Assembly (NCBI RefSeq): GCF_964204645.1
Contig: NC_134025.1
Span: 14,701,001-14,765,000 of the forward strand
Reading direction: 5' to 3'
Source: Tubulanus polymorphus
Lineage: Eukaryota; Nemertea; Palaeonemertea; Tubulaniformes; Tubulanidae
Length of the DNA: 64,000 nt
In this document: in pieces, positions 1 to 12,200 of the stretch
How the letters are laid out: every line of letters starts with the position of its first letter
How positions within the stretch are numbered: the stretch's first letter is position 1
Program-made: the position numbers and the translations under genes
The notes under the pieces: model-generated
Database searches by the model: none
What the model was told of the DNA's origin: nothing
What the model saw: the letters and a program-made list of their open reading frames with translations, nothing else

Positions 1-22
1 CTAAGGATCAATCATCATATGC

Positions 23-108
23 ATGATGTGTGTAAAAATAGGACATAATAACACATGTGATTTTAAAAGATCACACGTGCAATTATGTCCCATTTTTGCA
101 CACATCAC
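23..108. repeat. Imperfect palindrome in the presumed 3' UTR
   Basis: Two arms of about 36 bp (GATGTGTGTAAAAATAGGAC... and its near-complement ending ...CACACATC) are inverted around TTTTAAAAGA, with around six mismatches. It lies 60-145 bp downstream of the membrane gene's stop codon, so the transcript would fold into a long hairpin. It may be a small palindromic MITE. Confidence 0.7.
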
Positions 109-168
109 ACATCGTGTAATATTTCAATAAGCTGGCCGCAATCCTCCAATGATCTATTGGTCATTGAT

Positions 169-298
169 CTACTTAGAGGCAACCTGTCCAACCAGAAATC
201 TTGCGCGATGTAGACAAATGAAGGGTTTGTGTGAGCTTTTGCGAGAGGCAATGAAACCCTGGTAAGTGAGGATGCTAGGGGCCGGAGAGTCCACAAAC
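169..298 (-). CDS. Exon 10, C-terminus and stop, of the membrane protein gene
   Basis: Acceptor ATCACAG, then one base plus 42 codons and a TAG at 171-169. The tail is hydrophilic and basic ([15 protein letters not shown]), as expected for a cytoplasmic C-terminus. A 63-codon reading frame in another phase covers the same bases and is a shadow. The 3' UTR continues left past the window edge. Confidence 0.78.
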
Positions 299-3200
299 CT
301 GTGATGTATCACATTTTTGTTAAAAGTTGGGAAAGCATTTCATCCGACCGACAATATCTAGAGTGATATCAATGATCCTAGTCCTGTTAGCAAACTAAAC
401 CTATGTGTTGAAACTACTATTTGCCTCACTCGTCGACAATACAGTAATACATAATATAAAAATACTTACATGTTAATGAGGTAATTTCCTAAATCGCTGA
501 CATTGCAGGTGAATATCTTATGTGCCACATCTGCCAAACAGTTTCCAGCAAAAGATACCATTATCCATAAAAATAGTGTTTGCTTAGTTGGATCATATAA
601 CTAGAATATATAAGACTGAAATGAATGGACGCAATTTACTTCATTGTGAGGACAGTAACCGTACACACTTACCAAAATAATTGCTTTCCATGCCATTGGA
701 CATCCAATTAAGCCAGACAAAATCAATCTTTGAGACTTAGTTCTTACTTTCAAGCAATCAGTAATTGAAAGGAAACTTGCTATTAAACTTATTTGAAGAG
801 ACCAATCAATTATTGATGACCTGTAATAAAGTGCATACTCGCGATAATTTCAATGAGACTATCAACATGCAAGAAGTATTTTTATATACAATCTGCATTC
901 TAATAAGGAATTTCTGACCATTCGGCAGAAAATACTCTTGTTCTCAATATTATCATCATTATAACTAGGGTTTTCTGACTTCTATCAGAAACCCTCTTGT
1001 CATTCTGTTGATTATTATCATTAATTGTCCCCTTTCTATCTCCTCTCAGTTTCAACAACTAACAGCTTGTTAACAATTCAGAGAGAAACATATTATTCTG
1101 TCGCACCGTTTCATATTTGCGTATAGTAATGTATTTTGAATTAATGTTAGTCGTCAAAAAAACAACAAGAGGCCCATGGGCCTTGAAGCATTGGTAGATT
1201 ATACTGTGGTAAGGTAGCTTTAAATATGCCAGAAAATGTTCTATGACGATGTTGATTGGGAGGACCACAACCTTAAGAATTGAATGAATTTCATTTTTCT
1301 GTCGAACGATTTAGCCTACGCTATTTGTATTGTTAAACCTCATTAATGCGATAAGACGAAGATTAAAGATTAAGACGAATGTTAAAGACGAAACTAGTTT
1401 ATTCTGATGTTTTCCATCATGTCCCAGCTAAGATATTTATATCAATCAAGGTTTGTATACAAAACCCATTTAATACAACAATTTTGGCACTTTCGCCTAC
1501 ACAAGATTTGTATTCAACGTACGACTGTAAGGGAAATCTCGACTTACTGTGGTTTTTCTTGCATGAACTGTTAGGCCCTATTGCTGAATAATGAAATCAA
1601 AAACAGAACGATTTTTCTGAATGCAAAATACTCTGATGCACAATAGGTAGATCAGATGGACAAACGTATGCATCAAAACGTCGCACAGAGAGCGATGCTG
1701 GCGTTGGCGTCACTGAGGCAGGGTGATGATTGCTTGCTTTTCTTTCTGTTTGTTTGCACCGTTCGGACATTGGTTTTTAACCCTATTGGATTGTTCATTT
1801 AACCTCACGACGGGAGAACCTTTGAAGTGTTGCCGGCACACTGTAGCAGCCAGCCAGCCAGCAGGACTCGAACTCAGCACTGGATGCGATATAGCATCAC
1901 GCCTTATCTCACTGATCTACCGAGGCTGCTCGTTTCAATTAAAAAAAACTGCTGTAGCGGCAAATAACCATTGCGATATTGCAATTTACGACAAACAACG
2001 TGTAAATTTAATCAATCACTGTTGTGGTGTTCAATGCTTGGAAAAGATAAAGAGTTATTTTTCCCAGCGCACATTACAAAGCGAATATATCTGCCGAGTT
2101 TGGAAGGGGCAGCAACGGATCCAGGATTCCATGGAAAAAATCCAAATAGGGGCATCTGGGGGTCCTCCCCCTGAATTTTTTTTAAAATAGATGCACAGAG
2201 ACGCCCAGTTTCACAAAAAGGATTAAGGCCTAAATCGATTCGTGATAAACTGAATTAACGAAGAAATTAAATCGATTTAAGAGTTTAACCTTTTTGTGAA
2301 ACTGGGCCCTAGGCACGATCAGAGTCCGGAACCAGTCCAGTCCATCTAAAACGACCAAACGCAATGAACACCGGCCAATGAAACGACATGAACGATGTAG
2401 GACTGCCGTAATAAAGCGCTGGATCCGCCGCTGAGGTAAGGATGATTTATCTTGGTTTAACTTGAAAATTGTTAACATTATCAATAATTTTGAACAATGG
2501 GATCCGTAAAAAAGATTCTTTCAGTGACTAATTTGTCTTACAGGTGGTTGTCTATCTGAATGATTTGAAGACGTTACCAATAACTGCTCCTGATGTGTTC
2601 ACAGCACCCGCTTCTGGGCAGCATTCATTTCGTAGGTCAGGGAAAAAGTTCAGAATCACGATTCCAAAGTTAAGGGTGGTATAAAAAGCTGTTGACAAGT
2701 AAGTTGATTGACAGGACGTCTATATAATTCAATGAAACCGATATTGTTGGCGACCTCTCCAGAACAATTCAATCAGAAAAATACTCTAAATAAATGAAAT
2801 TTTTGAAATTATATTCAACAGATGGATGAAGACTGCACATGTGCGGGATAAAATGAAAACTCACTTAAAAAGGTATTGGTATAGTAGAATTTCTAAATTC
2901 TTCAAATAGCAAGTTACAGATATTAAACCTATGGTAGTGTGACCTCTATAGAAAATGTTACACATTCAAAATTTTATTTTTTTAAATTTATGCTTATTTA
3001 TGCTAATTAGGTGGATTTTTATGCGCAATTAGAGGGGTTTACGAAAAACACTCTAAAATATAAACCAATTGATATATTGATATAATTCTTTCAGCATTTG
3101 GTTCATAACTAACATGGCTAATGCTTGTGCCTCTATCTAGTGTTTACACAAGTTATATTTTTCAAAAAATTATTTCAAAGTTGAAACTACACAATTTTTC

Positions 3201-6200
3201 AGAAATTTTCTACCTAATTATATATTCATAGAGGTGCCTAGCCTACCATAACATAGATATTAACTTTTCCAAGGCACACACTAGCTTTATGTATAGATAA
3301 CGTATTTTAAATTTCAAGGCTCTACCTCAAATACTTTTTTCAAAATCATGTTTTCAGTAATGTGCGTCAGCCGTAAATGAGGATTGCGAGAAAACACCAA
3401 TTTTTGAAATTTCTCAAGGAATTTGACTTAATTTATCTAAAATGCAACACTTTAGTAGGTTTACACCTATCAAATTGTTCATTTGAATGCTAGTTACCCT
3501 GCAGGTAGCTCCTGTGCCACCATATTGTGCAGATGTTGCCAAAATTTTCATCCTGATGCTGAATTTATTGCATTCACCCTTGGTGGCTGGCTATTTTTAG
3601 CAGGGGGGGTGGGCTGATAGGATTACCCGTAAACTTTTTTTCTTTTTCTCTGAATGTTTCTAACTTTCCTCATTGATAGATAACAGTTTAAAGTTAATCA
3701 TTTTACCACTTAAAAGCCCAATGAGGCATGCATTCACGAGACAAAAGCAAAATATGCTATGAAATTCTGTAAAGTCAAAATTCTGGAAAATTTCATGATT
3801 TTGATTTCTTTCAAAAAATGACACCCAACGACCTTCAGATCAATGTTTTGGGTTATAAAGTCTATTGTGAATCTATTGTAGATGGCAGCACTGCACGGGT
3901 ATAAATAGTATTGGTTAAACACCTCTAAAAGTAACTTAGAACACGTTGCTAAGGGCCGTTGCTAAGGGCTTTGAGATTGGAGGGGGCTTGTTTGACCCCC
4001 AAAAAAATGCCTTTGCCGTTATCTGACCACTCCAAAAATTTTGGAGGTCATTCTACCCATCTATAGTGTTCAATAACAGTACTTTTTAAAAAACTGAGAA
4101 ATTTAAGATTTTCAGCTGACTTTTTAAATACAAAATTCCTTAAGGTTTAAGTGTACCTAAGTATTTTATCTGATTTTATAGGAGCTATCACACCAAAATA
4201 TATCTCCAAAAGTTTGATAAATGCCCGACAAAATGGAAAGCATCAGTTGATGCAATTCGTTTCTGAGCGCCTGGTCGAATCGCCACCAAAGAAGCTAATT
4301 AAAGAGACATTAAAAAAGTCCGGATTGAAAACTTTCGTTGATATGGGGAAACCGCTGAAAAGTCATGGAAAATCTAAACATATCTAGGTATCAAATCACG
4401 AGATATTTAGTAGATTGCTTGTAATTGCGTCCGGACGGGATATCGACCTGAAACACATCTCAACCTATGAGCTCAGCAATGTACCGTTATCAATCGCTAA
4501 TGCTGATGGGACTTTAGTTTCAACAGCTAAAAGTAAATTTGTGCCAGCAATTACGAAGGACATGCCTCAGCCTCAACCTCCAACTGGACAATACTTTTGA
4601 TGCCTGTGACATTGATGGCATGGTATTACTTCATTCTATGAAAACAAAAAGTCTGAAAACAATCGGAAACTTAACGATTTGCCTGTTTGATTCGGTGAAA
4701 AACTATATTTGGTAAAGTAATGGCCTGCATCTGGTAATGGATAGATATAGTAACAACAGTATCATGGATGGCAGAAGTGACAAAGAAACCATTGAAGTCC
4801 TCACATCAAATACGCCTCTTCCTAAACAGTGGTCAAAGTTCATTGGATCAAATACGAACAAAACAAATTTGCTGAAATATCTATATAGTGAATTACCAGT
4901 AATTGGAGGAAAGAAACTACATCGCCATCAGAAATTAGTTTTGGGTGGGTTCATCGATAGCTCTGTATGTGTCATTACTAATGAGAGTCAAAGTTCTGCA
5001 TGAGAATACATTTGCTGTCACGAAGAGGTAGATTGCCGTATGATCTACCATATAAAATGTCTTGGTGAAAAAGGATATTCATCAATCCTTGTAAATACCC
5101 CTGATACTGATGTGTTTGTGCTTTTAGTGAATTTCTATCCGATTCTCAATGTAGAGAATATCTGGTTACAATTATGTACGACTATCAGTACGAACAGTTG
5201 TAATGGAACTTGTTGAGTTGGTAAAATACTTTTTACCACTTTATGCTTTAACGGGATGCGATAGCGTCTCGTCTTTCAGGTCATTAGGGAAGGTAAAAAC
5301 GTGGTTGGTTTTAAAGGATGATGTCACAAGATTTGACGATTTACAAGATCTGTGAAAGTATCGGAAAAAATTTGACTGCATGTACAGATTTAATTGGAAA
5401 CTGTTACTTGACATTGGACAGTATTTATCATTGAATGATATTCGCTACAGATTTTTTTGTCCCAAGGGATCCACACATGGAAACTTGCCGCCGACGACTG
5501 ATAGTTTTAGATTACACGTAATGCGGGCTAACTATCAGTGTCTCGTAAATGAAAAAATATTAGAATAAAATTCATATGATGTCACCAATTAGAGGGTGGC
5601 TGAATATTGAGTCTTGGAAATCTCTTCCAATGTATGGCTGCGGCAGCTTAAATACCGATACGTAAAAAATCGGTGTATGTAAGTAGATCGTTATAAATCC
5701 TGGATTTTACCACTAAAATATTCAGACCTAGACCTAGTTTGCTGCTTAGTATTTTCAGGTCACAAGAAATTACAATTTATTACAAATTCTATCAAACAGG
5801 AAACACAGCGCTCATCTTCTGCTATAAAAGTTTAAATGATTATTCATAAGGCCATTCTAAAATAATGGTCTGTTTGCCGTAACCTGACCGACCGACCGAC
5901 TTCAAAGGTGCCGAGTGAAAACTTTTTTCTGGATTCATTGAAATAAATTTAATTTTTTATAAAAACGGCCGACCCACTGCCGATGTATGAACTCCGTATG
6001 TTTGAAGTGTGAACACATGCTTTGACGTGTGGCCTAGTTTAAGTTTTTCAGGAAACTGGCAGTGTTCCAATAAGCTGCCACTCATTCTTAGTCAATACAT
6101 TTAAGCTAGTAACGTAAAAGCGTGCATATATTCAATGTACTATTTCATTTTGAACACAGAGATGACGCCCTGGACGAAGTTATAATTTTAGAATTATTCT

Positions 6201-9200
6201 TGAAATCTAGGCTAAACACAAATTTCCCGTGCACAACGCAGATTTGTGATATTGTTTCCATGTAAGAAAAGGTGATAAATTTGTTTCTTTTTTGGCCAAA
6301 AATTTTGCAAAAAAAAATTTCTACCCACCTGCCGACTCATCCTGAAAACTTGAGTCGGTGTAATGGCAAACAGACAATTATTTTGGGATGGCCTAAAGTG
6401 TATTTTCATGTCAAACGTGCACGCACCAGCAAGCAGCGTTACAGAATCACTAGTAGTGTATACTGTACAAGTGTGTGTGTAACTGTCTAGCACTCCCAGC
6501 GCACGTGGAGACCTTATCTGTAAGTGAATGTTCTCTTACACGTCAATGACAATCAAAACAATCCCCAGGGATTAAAATGAAACAATACCTATGGCGGATA
6601 TGTGAAATAATTATATTCTCACCAGCAATGAGCATTTGGAATTCGCACGTTTACGGCACCTAGTCCAATCAAACGTTCGCCATTTATAGCTTTCCCATGG
6701 TTATTTTAGTAGCGCCAGAATTCCCTGTATATCCCAGAAACAGCCAATCACATTCGCTCATAGAGACGACGCCCCCCCAATCGAGGTCATTGCAATTTTA
6801 TATGCAAGAGCTAAGAATTTTCCCGCCATAAACAGTTTTTTGTAGAATTCTAAAAAAGTTGACCATGTCATCGACGGAGGTTCGCCATGTCTTCAATCGC
6901 ATCGATTATACGTCGTTTAGGCCGAGAACCAATAAAACATATGCTCACATAAAAGAACGTACCACGATTTTATATGAATTGGCTCAATACCAACTTCATA
7001 TCGCTGACAAAAGTAAACCAAAAATCGAGAATTTATTCAATCAAGTCAAAATTTTAAAAATACGACGCTTTGCTCTATCGTCATCAGGTGATCTTTACAT
7101 TTTACTGTTAATAATCTATATGATATTCATCGGATGTTATATCTAGTGTGAGATCTGTTGTATCTTAAAAAAATTTTAAATTGATTAAATGAATTCTCGA
7201 TTTTTAACTTTTAATTTGTACATAGTGGGTTTTTATCTGAATATCTGTTCTCCACCTTTGAGTGTGGTTATTCTACGAAAAGTTAAAAATCAAGGATTTT
7301 CCTCCTATATATCTAAATGGTGTGAAATTGATGGCAGTTAACCAATATAAATATTAATCGTACATCATCAGTAATGATCTGCAGGATGATTTACATATAA
7401 AAATGCTATACCGGCAAGTGTGCGCTAGAGGAAATCAACTAGTTAACAAGTTCTCACAATGCTCAGATTCAGTAAAAATTAATTTTTTTCTCTCATACTG
7501 TACCTCTTTACCTCTTTACTGTTCTACTTTATGGTTAAAATTTACACAAGCAACTTATGATAAGTTTGTATAACAATTCATTTTGATTACCGCTTAAGTT
7601 GCATAGATTCTGTAGCGCTTCAAAGAAGTTTGCATTTTCTAAAACTCTTTCTTTTGGAGAATCAATCCTTGTTAATATCAATTCCCTCAGGGCAAGACTA
7701 TCTATGGGCTCAAACAGTCTACTTATTTCTCTTATGTCAACTGACTTTTCACTTAATACCTATTGGCTATCATTAGTTCACTAATTAGATGTACGTAGTT
7801 CTTTTTAATCAAATTCATTGTAAATACTATCTATCTTGTAGTATTAGTATACGGTACCAATTGTACGAGATGTATTTTGTATGAATTATTTATGTGTATA
7901 TATGGACATTCATGGTCTGAAGCAAATAAAAGAATAAATAAATAAATAAAAATACATGTTGCATCAGTAAAATTCTGATTCATCCTTTCTTTTCATATAT
8001 CTGAATCATTTTTGGAATGTCCGGCAGATCTAATGAAAATGACTGATAATTTCATGTCATGACGATACAATACTAATGGTATTCTAATGAAATGTTAAGT
8101 GAGCCTGTGAAATAATCCCAGGTCATCAGTTCGAAAATGGCACAATATGATAGCCAGTATATCAAATTACAACCCGAAACCAATTAGAATTCTTCTATAT
8201 ATCAACAATTTTGAGATACTGTTACCTGAAAATCCATTGATATCCATAATACGAGATACCTATATGATACAAATTATGCAGTTGTCATGGTTACTGACAC
8301 AAAATCACTGAAATGTCACAATAAACCTTGAAGACCCGACCCCCTGCTTCATTGCAAACACGAATCATTCAAAGTATCAGCACATAGAAAGTGACAAGAT
8401 TGACTCATTCATTGACTTCTTTGAGATTTAAGTGGAAAATAGCTCACTACCCCAGTTTCTTGTATAGGCACTGACAAAATTAAACGATAAATGTTAACCT
8501 TACGAAAGCCCATACACGAAAACCTAAAATTAGTGTAACAGCGGGCTACTTAGGACCATGGTTTAGGCAAACTTTTTAAAGGATTTCTACCCATGAAATC
8601 AAATTAGGTATTGGTTGCTTTGGTATCCGTTTCCTTTGAAATCGCACCAGTTTCCATGGAAACGGATATCGATTTCCCGAAGCAAAGCTTTCGAATGCTA
8701 ACAAATTTGTCCATATGGTATCTCTGTTGAACGGAACTTAATTTCTAGAGGACTTTTTTGTTCTTTGGGTTTACAACAACATTTTAATACTTTGAAAGTA
8801 AGCGATAAATGTAACTCTCTACTTTTTGGTGAAAGGGATTTCTCATTTGAAACAAATAGTACTCTTTTACTGACGGTTGCAAAATATTAACTAGGGGTCC
8901 AGGGACAATCTCTTAAAGAGCTAAGAGATTGGTGTTGTCTTACATCGTTACATGAAATGTTACACATGTTGACTGGGAATCGGAATGGTTTTATTGTAGA
9001 AGTGCAAGCTTTTGGATAGTTGTTATTTGAATATCGTAGTGTCTTAATGGAATCTATCATCATGTTGATAATTGCTAGGCCTAGATGACTTGAGTGACTT
9101 CAGGTGAAGAGAAGCGAACACGAAAATAGATAGGAGCCATGATTTTTCTTTTTAAAATAATAAAGACAAGCAAGAATAAGTTGCATTTCCTTCAAATGAC

Positions 9201-12200
9201 AATCCACTACGATCATCCGATAAAGTTTATTGCCACCATAGACTACCACCCCCTGGCTCTTTGAAGAGACAGGGAACCAGTCTTCAATTCAATTCAGAAT
9301 TTATTTTACAGAAAAGCGGTTTTAAGTTTTAGATATTTAAACTGAACAATATGAATGTTCATACAGAGATTTTTCAAATCGCCGCTAATGCAAGCGCCCA
9401 ATGAAAGTAAAAGAAAATTAAAATTTTTTTTTTTAACGTGAAAGTAAATGTTTTATCGCAAAATTTTAATTGTGTCAATAAAGAATGAATTGTCGGCAGA
9501 ACTATGCCGCGCATGAATACCAATTTCAAGACTGATCAAACACGCTCAACCAAGGTTGGTATGCGCTGCTGAAATAACAAAAACGATTAAACAAAATCAT
9601 AAAACAATGAAAACGACAACCGATATAGCCAATATATGAAACGACCCTAGATTTTATTACTGCATTAAATGTGTGTAAATATCAGAGCCCAAGAAAGTTT
9701 CTAACGAAAGTTATCGACTCCCCAAGCAAGTTATCAATCCGTGTGATAGCAATATGGGCTTGCAAGCCTGAAAGCCCATGAAAACCAATGACCTTGTAAC
9801 TCACCACAATCATAGAATATGTCAGCAGCTATGATTTTTTAATTGATTGTGATAGCAAAATATGCCTCACGTTACCAATTGAATACGGAAATACTAAGTC
9901 ATTCTCTTATTTAACGCCCCCTGGTGACCATATGCAAAACCCAATGACCTCGAAACTCACCACACTCATAGACCATGTCATGAACTACAACCTTGCAATT
10001 GATCATGGTAACAAAAATATGCCTAGGAACCAATCTAATAAGGACTAAGTTATTGCACTATTCAACGCCCCTGGTGACCACATAGAATAACTAATGTCCT
10101 TAAAACTCACAACAATCATAGACAATGACATAAGCTACAACTCAAGTTATTGTTTTATTCATCGCCCCCTGGTGGCCATATACAAAAAACACTGACCTTG
10201 AAAGTCACCAAAATCATAGAACACTTTATGGGCTACCACTTTCTAATTGATTGTGATAACAAATTATGCTTAGGTATCAACATAATGTGGAAAAAGTTTT
10301 TCCCACCTACGAATGAGTACTGATGACACCAAGATGGCTGCCAATTGCGCCATAATTGGCTGATCAAAAATACCTGTCTCAGGTATAAAACATCCCTTTC
10401 CAAAGAATACCCATCACTACTTGCAATGAGAAATGGCAAACCAGTAGGAAGCTACAGGACTCAGAATTCGGGCCAAAATTAACATTTTTGGGCACTAAAA
10501 AGGTCATAGGACAGCCATCTTGAGTCCGATCTACCCAATTTTTCTTATGCTGATGGGCCCATGGAGGATTCAAATACATACCAATGATCAAGGTAATTTA
10601 TCCGAGCATCTTCAAAATTTCCTTCAAAAAGTTCAAAAATGTGTAAAAAGTGCTGATTTTGGCGAACAACAATGGCTGCCAGTCGGCCATCTTAATTCTG
10701 AAAGCGCCAGTTTTTGGGCCGAAGATGTGTCTAGGGTATATACATGTGTCACCCAAATATCAAGACATTACATTGAAGCGTCTTCAAACTTCCCGAAATA
10801 ACTGGATTCCGTCTATGGATGGACGGACGAAAGGACAACGGACGAAAAGTGAACGCAATAGCCCGCTGGGACTAAAGTTCCAAGTGGACTAAAAAACCAT
10901 AAATTGTTGTATCAATTTCTAGCACCGTCATTATGTGATTTGTATGTTCATTTTCACTTTTGGACGTGCTGAAGCTTCTAACAAAACTCAGAATCTGCAG
11001 CGCATCCAGGGGTGAACATATTTGTTAATATTATGTCATATTCAAACTCATTGTGTCACCTTGTGACGAATGTGAGTTTTATTCAAATTTTGTATACAGA
11101 ACTTAATGTATAGAAATTTCAAATGTTTAAAAAAGAAATAGTCATTACCTCTAGTCAGTGCTCATCAATAATTAATTTTTCCCTCTCAAACATGTCACTA
11201 TGTTTTAGCTTGTGAGTCCTGATGGCTACAAGTTGTCTGACACCTAGCTATCACTTCAAACTCATGATTCAAATTTAGATCATCATTCACATTCCAGGAT
11301 GCAATAAAGACTGTATATATATAGTTAAACTGCCTTGTTGTTCCTGATGGATGGAATCTGTACCGTTGGAGTGAATGCTAGTTCCTCAGACAGCCTGCCG
11401 ACATAACGCAGAGCCAGTTTCACATAATGAAGATGAATAATAATGATCAATAGAATTACAAGGGTTCTTTTGCGAAAGAAGCAGAAACCCTAATGACCAC
11501 TAACTATATGAGACTTTGTACCTTCTTCGATGAATAACTCTCTGTTTAGTGAATACAAATTGCTGCAATCGATGACAGATGCATTTTCTCTGAGTTGAGG
11601 GGTGTAACAATTTACAATTTAGTTGATATCAAATTGATCTACTCAATTCAATGCTCCTTCTTAATGTAACAGCGTTTAGGTTATTATCGAAGCAATCCTC
11701 TTTTTGACAGTGCATGGTCATCAGGTCAATAATAATAATAATAAAAGTAATAATAATAATCCAGAGAAAATAGATAGGGTTTTCTGTCAAAAAGTCCCAG
11801 AAAAACTTCTCACTCTTTCTTCAACCTAATTGTTTTTTATTTATACAGTAACCCAATGGTATGTTTAAAATAGTTCATAAATAAATCTTACTTTGAAAAT
11901 GATATTTCTGGCAATAACAACAAGTTGAGAATAGCTGAACATAATGCAATTGGGCCCATCTGTCTGATCCAGCCTTGAAAGTGCTCTTTCTTTGGCAAAG
12001 TTATTTTCATATATAACAAACTCCATATGATCTGTGCATAAACTAAAGAAAAAAGAAAAAAAAAACAATGTGTTGTTCGTATATAAGTATGTACAAAACG
12101 GTATAGAACTTCTAAGCCCCAACTTATCATTAATCATAACATTGTAATAAGTGGTTTTGTAATGAGCAATTAAAATCATTTGTTTTACCATAACACAATC

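Larger units (their letters stand above)
5566..7045 (+). mobile_element. Repeat family R1, copy A (contains a Harbinger insertion)
   Basis: Begins at ATTCATATGATGTCACC, immediately after the decayed gene above and in continuity with its reading frame. It matches 21117-22265, 50765-53650, 53657-54025 and 56595-57168. Shared modules: the GGGTGGCTGAATATTGAG block, TTTGCTGCTTAGTATTTTCAGG, the GTAAGTGAATGTTC block, a CCAAT/TTTTATA promoter-like block, and a short ORF ending at a GTAAACC donor. It is interrupted at 5850-6393. Confidence 0.75.
743..11891 (-). other. Intron 7 of the membrane protein gene (11.1 kb)
   Basis: Contains the repeats listed separately between 955 and 11800. Stretches where I see nothing recognisable: 2310-4150 (AT-rich), 7150-7900, 7960-9570 (apart from a short start-of-R3-like match at 8892), and 10895-11435. 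Confidence 0.75.

Noticed and set aside
1723-2190. 155-codon open frame as a gene
   Set aside because: It lies wholly inside R5, runs through the tRNA-like head, and is not open in the other copies.
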